NCBI GenBank assembly: GCA_964460075.1
Contig: CAYWPC010000013.1
Coordinates: 1-64,000, forward strand
Length of the DNA: 64,000 bases
Direction: 5' to 3'
Source: JAMBLL01 sp964460075
GTDB taxonomy: Bacteria; Actinomycetota; Acidimicrobiia; Spongiisociales; UBA5794
Shown: one piece after another, positions 42,631 through 52,197 of the stretch
How the letters are laid out: the number at the start of each line of letters is the position of its first letter
Position numbering within the stretch: the stretch's first letter is position 1
Made by a program: the position numbers and the translations under genes
Notes under the pieces: generated by a model
Seen by the model: only the letters and a program-made list of their open reading frames with translations
The model's database searches: none
Told to the model about the DNA's origin: nothing

Positions 42631-43479
42631 CTACGATCTGCGCGATCCGTAATCGCCAAAGGGATCATCGCGTTCGCTTACTGCTCCCCGCCATCCGATT
42701 TCGCGGGCCCGCTCAACGAAGTCGGCCCCTTCCTGGGTGTGACGAGCAACGCCGTCAAAGAGGAAGCCAAGCAGCCGGCTCGTGTCCGGTCGATACTGGT
42801 GGCTCGCCACGTCGTTGCAGAGCCACTTCATCATCTGGAGTTGGTTCAAAGGCAGCAACGCCATTCGTTGCGCGAGCTCCGACGTGTGCTCAAGAAGCTG
42901 GTCGTCGGATACACACTCAAGTACCAGCCCGATCCTGGCCGCCTCCATGCCATCGATCTCGTCGCCGGTGAACAGATAGCGCTTCGCTCGCTCGAGGCCG
43001 AGACGTGCAACCCACAGCCACGGAGCCTCAGGGACACCCCACACACGTGCCGGCGGGTACCCAAAACGAGCAGATTCAGCTGCCACGATGAGGTCGGCGT
43101 TAAGAATCATGTCGGTGCCACCAGCCACACACCAACCGTGCACAGCAGCGATCGTTGGCTTCGAGATCTCATGAAGCTTCGCGAACGTGTTGCCGTACTG
43201 GGATATGTGGCGCACGTCTGCCACCGAGTCCCAAATCCGGTCACTGCCTTCGGCCTCACCGACCTGAGCCATCGTCGACCAGTCGAGCCCGAAACCTGCA
43301 CAGAACGCTTTCCCTTCAGCCCGCATCAGCACGATCTTGACCACATTGGATCCGTCCGCGTCGTCGAGGGCTGCGCCAAGCTCGTCGCGGAACTCGGGTG
43401 TGATGGTGTTGAACTCGTCTGGCCTGCACAACACAACGTGCCGAACGGGGCCGTCGTCCTCGATCCGAATGGCTGTCAT
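42631..43479 (-). CDS. Enoyl-CoA hydratase/isomerase family protein
   Basis: The 282-residue crotonase has the CoA/oxyanion segments KAFCAGFGLDWS (residues 59-70) and AAVHGWCVAGGTDMILNADL (around 115-134). ARFGYPPARVWGVPEAPW lies where catalytic glutamates of hydratases occur. The usual second glutamate is not evident, so the reaction could be something other than standard hydration. It is downstream of the methylmalonyl-CoA epimerase-like gene on the same strand, with a 274-bp gap in which I see no gene. Confidence 0.82.
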   Translation of the reverse strand: MTAIRIEDDGPVRHVVLCRPDEFNTITPEFRDELGAALDDADGSNVVKIVLMRAEGKAFCAGFGLDWSTMAQVGEAEGSDRIWDSVADVRHISQYGNTFAKLHEISKPTIAAVHGWCVAGGTDMILNADLIVAAESARFGYPPARVWGVPEAPWLWVARLGLERAKRYLFTGDEIDGMEAARIGLVLECVSDDQLLEHTSELAQRMALLPLNQLQMMKWLCNDVASHQYRPDTSRLLGFLFDGVARHTQEGADFVERAREIGWRGAVSERDDPFGDYGSRRS

Positions 43480-43753
43480 TTACGTTCTCCTCCTGCTTGA
43501 TACCTGCAAATAGTCGGGTCTGTCTTCTTAGGGGAGTCCTTTTCTACGGTCAGCCGCCGGAACGCACAGATTCTCAGGCGGCGATCCGACAACCGATCGC
43601 ACGGCAAGATCCACCACCAAGTCGAGTCGACCCGCCGTTTCGGTGGCAACGTCATCGAATGCGAGGTGATGTTGATGCACGATCACGTAAGCCCCAACAC
43701 TGGGAGTTCCACGGTGAGCGACGCGACATTGGGCATCGTCTCACCAGCCGAAC

Positions 43754-44185
43754 CTACGCCTTGCCTTGCACGGTACTTCCGCCTGGCTCAGTCTCGGTCA
43801 ACTCGATCACAACCCCACTCGGCCTGGAGCCAAGGAAACATGCAAGCCGCTTCCGGCCCCCAGCGAAAACGTGCGCGTCATCTTCACCGAGGACGTCAAG
43901 AGCGCTGTCGATGTCATCAACGGCGAAGCACACATGGTGCATGCCCTCGCCGTGGGCGACGAGGTGGTCGAGAACCGGCCCAGGCTCGACCGGTTGAACA
44001 AGCTGAAGCAACGTCACCGGCTCATCACGGGTCGTGACCGAAGGTCGCAGGTAGCTGACCTGCACACCAACAGCGTCGACGTATTCGTCCCCGATCGACA
44101 CCCAACCGAGCTTCTCCTCGTACCACTGTCTTGCCACACCGAGATCTGCAACGACGATCGCAACATGGTCGATTCTGCTAAACAA
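43754..44185 (-). CDS. mce: Methylmalonyl-CoA epimerase-like VOC protein
   Basis: The 143-residue protein has two VOC half-domains with the metal ligands of methylmalonyl-CoA epimerase: IDHVAIVVADL at the start, QLVQP, HHVCFAVDDI and VIELTE at the end. The family interconverts the two methylmalonyl-CoA epimers in propionate metabolism, which fits the biotin-dependent carboxylase operon elsewhere in the window. No mutase genes are visible here. Confidence 0.82.
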   Translation of the reverse strand: MFSRIDHVAIVVADLGVARQWYEEKLGWVSIGDEYVDAVGVQVSYLRPSVTTRDEPVTLLQLVQPVEPGPVLDHLVAHGEGMHHVCFAVDDIDSALDVLGEDDAHVFAGGRKRLACFLGSRPSGVVIELTETEPGGSTVQGKA

Positions 44186-44331
44186 GTCTCGTGGCTCCGG
44201 TAGGTGATCCGTGGCCCGATTCTGGCCGAGATCGTATCAGGACTCAAATGCTCGGCCCGTCAGCAGCCAACCCACGAGAATCCCACGCATGGTCGTCCGA
44301 CCACCAACGGGCAATCAGTCGGGTGTATGGC

Positions 44332-44799
44332 TCAGCCAATCGACTGGAAACGCTTCGCGAATCCCTTCGCGTCGTCTGCCCTTGGCACATCAAGCTTGAG
44401 TGCTGGACCTGTGGCCAAGCCGATCGTCAACCGGTCGGCGTTCCCGTACTTGCGGGCTCTCATCCCTGTGATGTCCTCCAAGGGAATGCTGCCCAATACG
44501 CCTTTGACATTGAAGAACAGCGTGGAGCGCTCCCAAATAATGACTCGCCTGTCTGTGAGTCCCAGCGACATACGCGCCGTGAGCTCGATCTGTGAAGCTC
44601 GGCGCTCTTGAGGATCACCGAACGTGTACGTGGCGAACCCCCCGGTAACGCCTCCTACAGCTCCAGATATCGCCCCCGACATGGCTGCACCCGCAACCCA
44701 ATCCGCGTCAGCCCGTATGCCCGTGAGCCAGGTCTCACCCTCGAGAAGCAGTGCGGCGGCCTTGTCGCGAAGCTTGGAGTCGGTTCGTGAGCGAGCCAT
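44332..44799 (-). CDS. PH-domain-like small protein
   Basis: The 155-residue protein (ATG 44799) starts with a basic SRTDSKLRDKAAALLLEGE segment, then a Gly/Ala-rich hydrophobic stretch (GAISGAVGGVTGGFATYTF). A beta-rich C-terminus has LTDRRVIIWER and PLEDITGMRARKYG, as in bacterial PH-like proteins. A related architecture recurs in the gene at 61266-61769. Function unknown. It is divergent from the lipoprotein at 44948. Confidence 0.65.
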   Translation of the reverse strand: MARSRTDSKLRDKAAALLLEGETWLTGIRADADWVAGAAMSGAISGAVGGVTGGFATYTFGDPQERRASQIELTARMSLGLTDRRVIIWERSTLFFNVKGVLGSIPLEDITGMRARKYGNADRLTIGLATGPALKLDVPRADDAKGFAKRFQSIG

Positions 44800-44935
44800 G
44801 GCACCGAGTGTGCCAGTTGCTCGGGCTGGCAGCAACCGTGTTCGTCTGGACACCTCATTGCCGCAGCTCATCTCCGTTTCAGTCGTCCGATGGACAACGA
44901 GCCGACGTTTTGCTCGCGGACGATTCGGGAATCCC

Positions 44936-44947
44936 TATTTTGGAGCC
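44936..44947 (+). promoter_or_regulatory. -10 box for a leaderless transcript
   Basis: TATTTT (44936-44941) ends 6 nt before ATG 44948; the surrounding TATTTTGG-NN-CCATG is identical in layout to 12103. No ribosome site is present between the box and the ATG. Confidence 0.55.
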
Positions 44948-45748
44948 ATGCAGCGCATACTCGTTCTCCTTGGAATCGGGCTCAGCGTCGCTCTGGCAGC
45001 GTGTTCGGGTCAGCGTGTCAACTCATCCGATCCGTCTTCGGCGTCAACCACAGACGTCGGGGTCGGAGCATCCCAACCGACTGTCGAGGCCCCAGACGAT
45101 CTCATGCCGGGAATGCTCGACGTTCGCACAGTCGTGATGTCGGACGGCACCGAGATCACCTACGGTCTGATCCTTCCGGACGGATTCGATCCTGCTGAGG
45201 AGTATCCCGTCGTTCTGGCGCTGCCTCCTGGAAGTCAAACCGTCGACCTCACGATCTCCCTCGCCGCTTCCACCTATGAACCAGAAGCGCTCGACCGAGG
45301 CTGGGTAGTCATCACACCGGCTGCTCCCAACGGCACACTCTTTTTCCAGGGCTCGGAGCGCTACATCCCCGAGTTCCTTGACACACAAGCCTGGATCCGT
45401 CCCGAGGGTGGCCGATACCACCTCACCGGTGTGTCGAACGGAGGTCGCAGCGTGTTTCGGATAGCCGGCCTCAACCCGGACCGCTTCGCATCCATCCTTG
45501 TGTACCCCGGCTATCCGAGCTCGCCAGCCGACCAGGCAGCGCTACCGGACCTGGTGGACCTCCCGTTCGCCATGTTCGTCGGAGGTGAGGATGCCGCCTG
45601 GATCGATCCGATGATCAAGGCTAGAGATAGGTTGGAGTCGCTCGGAGCATCGGTGTCGTTCGAGATTCGCGACGGTGAGGCTCACATCATGGCGTCGCTG
45701 TCGGACGGGGCAGACATCTTCGACTTTCTCGACTCCGTACGAGAGTAA
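44948..45748 (+). CDS. Lipoprotein with alpha/beta-hydrolase (LpqC/PHB-depolymerase-like) fold
   Basis: ATG 44948 gives a lipoprotein signal (QRILVLLGIGLSVALAAC). After a Ser/Thr-rich spacer the domain reads TYGLILPDGFDPAEEYPVVLALPPG, then GVSNGGRS with the nucleophile Ser, and a late GEAHIMAS with a candidate His. This is the pattern of secreted esterase/feruloyl-esterase-like hydrolases. The mature protein is about 247 residues and outward facing. Substrate unknown. Confidence 0.78.
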   Translation: MQRILVLLGIGLSVALAACSGQRVNSSDPSSASTTDVGVGASQPTVEAPDDLMPGMLDVRTVVMSDGTEITYGLILPDGFDPAEEYPVVLALPPGSQTVDLTISLAASTYEPEALDRGWVVITPAAPNGTLFFQGSERYIPEFLDTQAWIRPEGGRYHLTGVSNGGRSVFRIAGLNPDRFASILVYPGYPSSPADQAALPDLVDLPFAMFVGGEDAAWIDPMIKARDRLESLGASVSFEIRDGEAHIMASLSDGADIFDFLDSVRE

Positions 45749-45976
45749 ACAGCCCAGAGGAGTCAGCAAGTATCTCCCCGCACCAGGTAACGTTCATCAA
45801 GCCGCATCGGGTGGAGGCCAACGCACAGTCGTTTCCCCGGTAGCACACGGCTCAGATTCTCACCGGTTGGACTGCCTCTTTCGACCGACTCTTTGATCAT
45901 TCAGACGGCACGGGTCGCGCGATCAGGAGCGAGATGGGCAACCTTCGCAACCGCCCCAACCGGGCTAGGAATCATC

Positions 45977-47506
45977 ATGTCAACCACATTCACACAACTC
46001 GGGCTGCCAGCCGCGCTCGTCGATACCCTCACGAGACGCGATATCGCGGATCCCTTCCCCATCCAGGCAGCCACCATCCCAGATGCCCTCGCTGGCAGAG
46101 ATGTGTCCGGCCGCGCACCGACCGGGTCAGGCAAGACCCTCGCGTTCGGGCTCCCCATTCTCACCAACGTTGAATCAGCGAGTCCTAACCAGCCCAGGGC
46201 CCTGATCCTGGTTCCGACACGTGAGCTCGCTGAACAGATCAGGCGAGACCTCGCTCCGTATGGCAAAGCTGTGCGACGCCAAGTATTCGCCATATACGGT
46301 GGCGTTCGGTACGCGGCTCAGAAGGACTGGATGCGCAAGGGTGTCGACGTACTCGTCGCCACTCCTGGTCGTCTCGAAGACTTGATCGAGCAGGGCGCCG
46401 TCAATCTAAGCCAGGTCAACATCGTGGCAATCGACGAAGCCGACAGGATGGCCGATATGGGATTTCTCCCAGCCGTGCGTCGGATTCTCAATCAGACCAC
46501 ACAAGACCGCCAAACTCTTCTGTTCTCGGCAACCCTCGACGGCGACGTAGCCGTTCTCATCCGCAGCTACCAGCAAGATCCGGTTCGTCACGAAGCGGGG
46601 ACCGTGGAAGCCGAGACAATCGACGCGCAGCACCATTTCTGGCTTGTCCAGAACCAAGACAAGGTCCAGCACACGGCAGATGTCGTTGGCGTTGCCGACC
46701 GATCCATCGTGTTTACGCGTACGCGCCACGGGGCCGATCGGCTCGCAAGGCAGCTGTCCAAGCTCGGTGTCGGGGCTGTGGCGATGCACGGTGGCCGAAG
46801 CCAGAACCAACGCAACCGCGCACTGCGGGCCTTCTCCTCAGGAGATGCCCAAGCACTGATCGCCACGGACGTCGCAGCGCGGGGCATTCACATCGATGCT
46901 GTAGCTTCCGTCATCCACTTCGACCCTCCGGCTGACCACAAGGACTATGTCCACCGTTCGGGGCGAACGGCCAGAGCCGGTGCAACGGGAACCGTCGTCA
47001 GCTTCGTCACGGGAGAACAAAGACGGGCTGTCAGGCGCATGCAGGACAAGCTCGACCTGCACGAGCCCATTGGTGAACCGCAGCTCGACGCACTTGCTGA
47101 CGACAGCCATCGATTCACAAGAGCGCCTTCGAATCACGCACACAACCAAGCGTCTGCATCCCGCAATGGGTCTCTGAGAAGGCAAGAGGCGAAGGCATCC
47201 AGTAGTCGCCCGGCACCGCGACCCGTCAGAAAACTTCAGCCTACCAAGCAGGGTGACCAGAGCATCCACGTGTCGAATCTGCCGTGGAGCGCAACGGATG
47301 ATGACATTCGCGCGCTCTTCAGTCGCTACGGCAAGGTCCAGCAGGCCACCATCATGATCGACCGCAGAGGCCGGTCCAAGGGTTATGGCCTGATCGACAT
47401 GCCGAGTCCCGCAGCGAAGAAGGCTGTGTCGGCACTCAACGGATCCACGATGGGCGGTAGAGACCTCAAGATCCGGTTCTCTGATCGCAGAGCGAATCGC
47501 CGCTAA
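45977..47506 (+). CDS. DEAD-box RNA helicase with C-terminal RRM
   Basis: ATG 45977 follows AGGAA. The 509-residue protein has all DEAD-box motifs: FPIQAATIP (Q), APTGSGKT (I), PTRELAEQ, DEAD in VAIDEADRMADMGF (II), SAT (III), TDVAARGI and HRSGRTARAG (VI), ending near residue 370. After a basic linker, residues about 430-505 are an RNA recognition motif: IHVSNLPWSATDDDIRALF (RNP2-like) and GRSKGYGLIDM (RNP1-like). The classical DbpA/CsdA C-terminal domains are replaced by this eukaryote-like RRM. It likely remodels structured RNA, for example in ribosome assembly or cold adaptation. Confidence 0.92.
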   Translation: MSTTFTQLGLPAALVDTLTRRDIADPFPIQAATIPDALAGRDVSGRAPTGSGKTLAFGLPILTNVESASPNQPRALILVPTRELAEQIRRDLAPYGKAVRRQVFAIYGGVRYAAQKDWMRKGVDVLVATPGRLEDLIEQGAVNLSQVNIVAIDEADRMADMGFLPAVRRILNQTTQDRQTLLFSATLDGDVAVLIRSYQQDPVRHEAGTVEAETIDAQHHFWLVQNQDKVQHTADVVGVADRSIVFTRTRHGADRLARQLSKLGVGAVAMHGGRSQNQRNRALRAFSSGDAQALIATDVAARGIHIDAVASVIHFDPPADHKDYVHRSGRTARAGATGTVVSFVTGEQRRAVRRMQDKLDLHEPIGEPQLDALADDSHRFTRAPSNHAHNQASASRNGSLRRQEAKASSSRPAPRPVRKLQPTKQGDQSIHVSNLPWSATDDDIRALFSRYGKVQQATIMIDRRGRSKGYGLIDMPSPAAKKAVSALNGSTMGGRDLKIRFSDRRANRR

Positions 47507-47536
47507 TCGAAGACTGCCTGGCAGCTCCGGGGATAC

Positions 47537-47580
47537 ACAACGAGAGAAGGGGACCCAGATGGGTCCCCTTCTCTCGTTGT
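47537..47580. terminator. Bidirectional hairpin terminator, 20-bp perfect stem
   Basis: A perfect 20-bp stem with AGAT loop lies between the converging helicase and RRM-protein genes. Each side begins or ends in ACAA/TTGT instead of a T-run, so it can serve both strands. Confidence 0.8.
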
Positions 47581-47613
47581 CGAGTGTTGTGTGTGCTTAT
47601 TTCGGAGGGAGCG

Positions 47614-47889
47614 CTACCAGCGCCCGCCGCCACCACCAGTGCGCTTCGGCTTGTCCTGGGCCTCGTTCACGCGCAATGCGCGACCGCCCATGTCCTTGCC
47701 GTTCAGCTCCGAGATCGCCTTCTGTGCGCCGTCGTCATCGAGCTCAACGAATCCGAATCCGCGTGAGCGGCCGGTCTCGCGGTCGGTGATGAGTGCAACG
47801 GACTGTACGTCGCCCATTGCTTCGAACATCTGACGGAGTTCTTCTTCGGTGGTGCTCCAGGGGAGGTTCCCCACATAAAGCTTCTTCAT
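47614..47889 (-). CDS. Small RNA-binding protein (RRM)
   Basis: The 91-residue protein is a single RRM: KKLYVGNLPWSTTEEELRQMF (RNP2 is LYVGNL), then GRSRGFGFVELDD (RNP1), NGKDMGGRALRVNEA, and a Gly-rich GGGGGRW tail. This is the bacterial/cyanobacterial Rbp type that binds RNA and is often cold-induced. It is convergent with the DEAD-box gene, whose own C-terminus carries a similar RRM. A 185-bp gap upstream may hold a long leader, as expected for cold-shock-type messages; ATG 47889 has GGAG about 7 nt before it. Confidence 0.9.
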   Translation of the reverse strand: MKKLYVGNLPWSTTEEELRQMFEAMGDVQSVALITDRETGRSRGFGFVELDDDGAQKAISELNGKDMGGRALRVNEAQDKPKRTGGGGGRW

Positions 47890-48074
47890 TTCTAGGCTCC
47901 AATCGCCGTGAATCGCCGCGCTGATGCGCTGGCTTTGCGCTTCGAACTGACAACAGCGCCGACGTGATCGGCTGGGCAAAGACCCAGCTCAGCGATCGGG
48001 ATGAAAGAAGTTCCTCAGCGATGTGAAATATAGCCACAGTTCGCCTTGACTGCACATATTCAACCTCGCGCAGC

Positions 48075-48127
48075 CTGTTCTTGCGTAACTGAGTCCCGCA
48101 CAGCGGGACTCAGTTACGCAAGAACAG
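48075..48127 (-). terminator. 25-bp perfect hairpin over the PAP2 stop codon
   Basis: Two perfect 25-bp arms (48075-48099 and 48103-48127) surround a 3-nt ACA loop. The PAP2 gene stop codon (48110-48112) lies inside the right arm, so the last five codons are part of the stem. It probably terminates the PAP2 transcript before the RRM gene. The unusual length and perfection might also mark a small repeat element, but I saw no second copy. Confidence 0.65.
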
Positions 48128-48832
48128 TGGCGGGGGTTGGAGGTGATGTCCGAGTGAGGCACAATGATCTGCGGCCCACTTCGATGTGAGAATTCGCTCG
48201 GCAGCGAGCAGCAGCGAGGCACCAATGAAGAAGCTTGCGATCACATCAGAAGGCCAGTGAGCACCGAGACGCACACGGCTCCAAGCAACCCCAACCACGA
48301 TGACCACGAATACAGCGAATCCGATCCGTAGTAATGCGCGACGACTTGTCAGAACCCAGAGAAGAAACGGAACGAGCCCGTAGATGACAACGGTATGAAT
48401 GACGTGGCCACTGGGAAAGGAACCGAGCGCCGTACCAACGGCGGGGCTCGGTGGCCGGACCCTGTCGACCACGATCTTGAGCACGATGTCAGTCGTCACC
48501 GCTGCCGCAATCAGTGAAGCAAGAGTGATCGCAGAAGCCCTGCACCAGCGCCACAGGACGACAACGCCAACGACGCCGATACCAACAGCGAGATTCGGCG
48601 AGCCCATGCGGGTCACGAACTTGGCGAATCCGAACTCTCCGCCACTGCCACGAATCCACTCCGAGGCCGGTCGATCGAATCGTAAGAGCCACTCCGGGTT
48701 GCTCGCTGCCGTGACACCGACAAGTACCGTGACAACGAGCGTCACAACCAGGAACACTCTGCTCCGCAGCGGTACGCGGAAGATCCACGGTGTGTCACCT
48801 GGCAACCCGCCATGTATCCGATCGAAGGTCAT
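48110..48832 (-). CDS. PAP2-family membrane phosphatase
   Basis: The 240-residue protein has about six membrane helices and the three phosphatase motifs: KIVVDRVRPP (C1), GSFPSGHVIHT (C2, with catalytic His) and SRVRLGAHWPSDV (C3). Such enzymes dephosphorylate phosphatidic acid, undecaprenyl diphosphate or related lipids on the outer face. Nothing in the context settles which. Its 3' end is inside a strong hairpin. Confidence 0.88.
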   Translation of the reverse strand: MTFDRIHGGLPGDTPWIFRVPLRSRVFLVVTLVVTVLVGVTAASNPEWLLRFDRPASEWIRGSGGEFGFAKFVTRMGSPNLAVGIGVVGVVVLWRWCRASAITLASLIAAAVTTDIVLKIVVDRVRPPSPAVGTALGSFPSGHVIHTVVIYGLVPFLLWVLTSRRALLRIGFAVFVVIVVGVAWSRVRLGAHWPSDVIASFFIGASLLLAAERILTSKWAADHCASLGHHLQPPPLFLRN

Positions 48833-48880
48833 TTCCCTAAGAGATGACGTCTCCCCACCACACCGTCCCTGCCTGCGTCA

Positions 48881-49297
48881 TCAGAAAGGCTCGCTCGTCA
48901 ATGCAGAGGGCCGAGAGAGAGGTGTCCGCGTCAGAATTGGCCGAACCGACGGCGGTACGTCGAGGCGATCGCGCCTACGACGCAGCGGCCACGTCGCTGC
49001 GGCACCGATGGCAGCCACGCCGAGACCAGACGCGACGAGGCCGATCTTGACGATCGGTGGTTCGCCACCGAAGGCAAATCTCGCAGCGAAGCCCCCTCCA
49101 ATGGCCGCGATGATGATCGGGAGCCACTCGGGGGCGAGACGAAGTGCCTGAACACCGAGGACTGCAAATCCGATCACGATGAGCAGACTCACTGCCCAGA
49201 TCCATCCGATATCCGAAATGTAACCCGTCGGGTTCAAGAAGTTCCACGTCGCACCGGGGACCGTCGAAACGACCAACGTGAGAGAGACCGCACTCAC
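48881..49297 (-). CDS. Small membrane protein, three to four helices
   Basis: The 138-residue frame encodes hydrophobic helices at about 1-15, 28-55, 58-75 and 82-102, and ends in a basic Arg-rich tail. GTG 49297 is the likely start, but no strong ribosome site is seen. It is the last of a set of minus-strand small membrane genes downstream of the broken PEP-synthase-like gene. Function unknown. Confidence 0.5.
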   Translation of the reverse strand: MSAVSLTLVVSTVPGATWNFLNPTGYISDIGWIWAVSLLIVIGFAVLGVQALRLAPEWLPIIIAAIGGGFAARFAFGGEPPIVKIGLVASGLGVAAIGAAATWPLRRRRDRLDVPPSVRPILTRTPLSRPSALTSEPF

Positions 49298-49360
49298 GGC
49301 ACCGTAGACCGGTCGAGGCCTGAGACCGGAATCGGTTCGTCGTGAAGCCCCCGCTCCATC

Positions 49361-49570
49361 TCACACCTCATCGGCGACGGCCGCCCCTGTGATCATGACC
49401 CGCCGATCAGTTCCCGCGTCACCTCTCACCCTTCGGAAGGCATCACCGGCAAGGAGACCGAGCGAGATGAGGAAGCCACTCGCCATCGCTCCTGGGATGA
49501 AGACGAATAAACCTCCGGGGTCGACGTCATCACCCAGAGAGGTGTGCCTTGGTACTCGGCCGATCATCAT
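49361..49570 (-). CDS. Very small membrane protein
   Basis: This 69-residue frame has one strong hydrophobic stretch (GGLFVFIPGAMASGFLISLGLLAG) and a polar, Arg-rich end. Its ATG overlaps the stop of the PEP-synthase-like gene by 4 nt, which supports translation as part of that operon. No family recognised. Confidence 0.5.
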   Translation of the reverse strand: MMIGRVPRHTSLGDDVDPGGLFVFIPGAMASGFLISLGLLAGDAFRRVRGDAGTDRRVMITGAAVADEV

Positions 49571-52197
49571 GCCACCTCCAATGCTCGATTGTCCGCGACG
49601 TCGTCCTCAGCGTCCAGTATTGCAACGGTGCCGCTGCCGCCGTCGACACGGAGACGGACTCGTTCCCTTGATCCGATGCGGTCGAGGAGACCGGGAAGGT
49701 TGAGCACCGCTGGGAGCCCAAGTTCTCGGGCGATGATTGCAGCGTGCGACAGCGGAACTCCCTCTTCGACGACGATCGCGCCCGCCGTGAGGAACAGAGG
49801 CGTCCATGCGGGATCTGTGGTTCTCGCTACGAGGATGTCGCCTGGTTCGATTGGCTCGGTGGCCTTGGTGATGATGCGTGCCGTTCCTTCGTACACACCT
49901 GAACTCGCTCCCCAGCCGACGAAGGTGTCCCCGGATGGAGCCACAACTTCCCCGATACGTCTGCTCGGGTCACCTACGAACACTTGCGGTAGCGACTCGT
50001 TCTCAGACAAATGCTGCAGAACGCTGCGCCGCCGCCCGATCTCCCAACAGCTGGGCCCACGACCGTTCATTGCTGGCTCGAGCTCTGTCGTGGAGAGAAG
50101 GTCGACGTCGAGCGGTGTCTCGAGTAAGCCGGTGGCGCAGAGACGATGCCCAATCGCAAGGTGCACCCTCCTCACCTCTCCACCGAGCGCGAGAACGGCG
50201 GACTTCGTCTTTTCACGCAGGAAGAGGAACTCGACGGCGTCAGAGACAAGACGGCGAAGCATTCGGCGCCGAACATCGACGATCTGCCCCGTTACAACAC
50301 GCTGAAAGCGCCACTTCCATGATGTGGCAAAACCGGATCCAATCTCAGTGAGCAGCGCATCGCGCGCACCAGGATCGGCCATGATCATTCGTCCGGATCG
50401 GTGAACCTGAACCGCTTGGCTGATGAGCTGCCATGCAAGATCACGAGATTCTGCCCAGGTCTCTCCCGCGAATACCGAGGCAGAACCGGAGTGGCCGAGT
50501 TCCTGCTCGAACGCGGCGAGGAGCTCCGCTCCAGACTCGATCTGTTCGAGGGCTGTGGGCATCGTCCTATCTCGTGCCCGTAGGCTGCCGAGCGCGCTGA
50601 CGAGCTCTTCGTCAGCGAGGGCTAACTCTGCGAGGTCACATGTGTGCAGAGCGACCTGGGCCCCACAGGGGCTGAGTCCTCCGGCGGTGAGTTACTGGGC
50701 AAGTCCTGCTGCCTTCGAACCGACGTGTGGTTCAAGGAACAGCTCCACGCCTCGATACGCAGCCGCTGCAGATGCGGCAACCGCTATCTCGGCGGCCATG
50801 AGGCGCCCTGCGAGATCGAGCGTTCGGTTCCTGTACGCCAGGAGCTCCTCGTCGGTGGCGATGTCGCAGTCCGGCGGGCCGAGGAGCAATCGCTCCGTAG
50901 CGCCGATCGTGACGTGGGCTTCGAAGCGGAACCCTCGTCGTGCGTTGATCTCGCGGAAGCCCGTCACCATCGATCGCAGGCCTTTGAACGGTCCTCGAAC
51001 GTCGGAGTCGGCAGGTGGGTCAACCGGTTCGCTGATCACCCTTCCGAAGTATTGACGCTCGATCTCTTCGCCAGATCCGCCGGGCACCTCTGCGGCTGCC
51101 GCCTTCATGAGGTCGAGGCTGAGCACCGCACGGCCACGAATTCGAGCGAGAAACGGTCGTTGGTCCGCCGCTGGTGGCAGTGCATTCATGTGGTCGAACA
51201 GTTGACGAAAGCCGTTCTCAAGCAGCGGTGCGGCCGTTGTCCACTGAAGTGGAGGCAGGACACCAGGGAGCGACTCTGCAATTCCCGCCGTCGTGAAGGA
51301 ATCGTCCGGACCAATTCGAGTATCGAATCCATCGTCGTTCGTCTCGGGCGCGATAGTCGGGCGCGATAGTCGTGATGGGCCTTGACTGGACGATGTACAA
51401 CCGGTCACCATCATGAGCCCATTCAACGTCCTGGGGGTCACCGAATCGTCGTTCTAGGTCGAGAGCAGCTTCTACGGCTTCGTCGAGGACGGGATCGACC
51501 GATGGGCGGTCGGTGGCGAGGCGTGGCAGTACATATGCGTCCGGCGTCACCTCGCCTGAGACGAGCTGCTCTCCGAGACCCTCGACAGCTTCAATGCGAA
51601 GGTCGCTCGCCGACCCTGCGGGATCGACCGTGAACACAACCCCTGCACGTTCTGCATCGACGAGCTTCATGATGACGACCGACATCGCCAGGTCATCCTC
51701 CGCCACACCGGCGTGGGCACGATAGGCACGCGGAGCCGGCAGCCACAGCGACGCCCACACAAGCCTCACGGCACGCAGCAGCGCATCGTCGTCACCAATT
51801 TCGAGGTACGAGCGGTACTGGCCTGCGAACGACGCGTCAGCCATGTCTTCGGCGGTGGCAGAGGATCGCACGGCGAGGAGTGCACCATGTCCGACGGCTG
51901 CTGCGAGCCTTCGGACTTCCGTGGATAAGGCATCGTGGCCTCGAGGAACGCAGCGTCGACACGCTCTGCTGCTCGATCGAGATCAGCCCGATCGGGAAGC
52001 CCTTGTATCGACAGATCATCGATGAAACGCTTGAGACCAGAGTCACGAACGAACCAGCGGTAGCCGTCTGTCGTGATCGAACCTGTGGGAGGCACGGTCA
52101 CACCCATTGCGATGAGTTGGTTGAGTGCGAAGCCCTTTCCACCAACGGCGCGTGGATCGACCGCCGCGCCATCGAGGGAGACGGTCGCGTTATTCAC
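49567..52197 (-). pseudogene. Disrupted PEP synthase/rifampicin-phosphotransferase-like gene
   Basis: Pieces of one protein of about 875 residues lie in two frames. ATG 52197 opens an ATP-grasp domain (AVGGKGFALNQLIAMGVTVPPTG) that continues, in another frame, as LAVRSSATAEDMADASFAGQY and VQSRPITTIAP. It then returns to the first frame (GIAESLPGVLPPLQW) and ends with the phosphohistidine domain (VVEEGVPLSHAAIIARELGLPAVL). Lesions are a 1-nt-class frameshift near 51931-51940, a 13-bp tandem duplication at 51346-51371, and an in-frame TAA at 50692-50694 with coding-like sequence on both sides. An intact gene would make an enzyme moving phosphate between ATP, a His and a pyruvate-like or drug substrate. 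Assembly error is an alternative for each lesion, though three make decay likelier. Confidence 0.85.
51346..51371. repeat. 13-bp tandem duplication causing a frameshift
   Basis: GGGCGCGATAGTC occurs twice head to tail (51346-51358, 51359-51371). Removing one copy restores the reading frame exactly: on the minus strand the codons for PITTIAP then continue into ETNDDGFDTRIG of the other frame. Confidence 0.9.

Noticed and set aside
42496..43500. 334-codon open frame on the + strand
   Set aside because: Antisense to the enoyl-CoA hydratase-family gene, which has clear crotonase motifs.
43497..43997. Open frame spanning the gap between the enoyl-CoA hydratase and epimerase genes
   Set aside because: It continues antisense into the epimerase gene and has no recognisable product.
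51346..51371. Phase-variable on/off switch in the PEP-synthase-like gene
   Set aside because: The 13-bp duplication could revert, but a second frameshift and a TAA stop also break the gene, so a working switch is unlikely.
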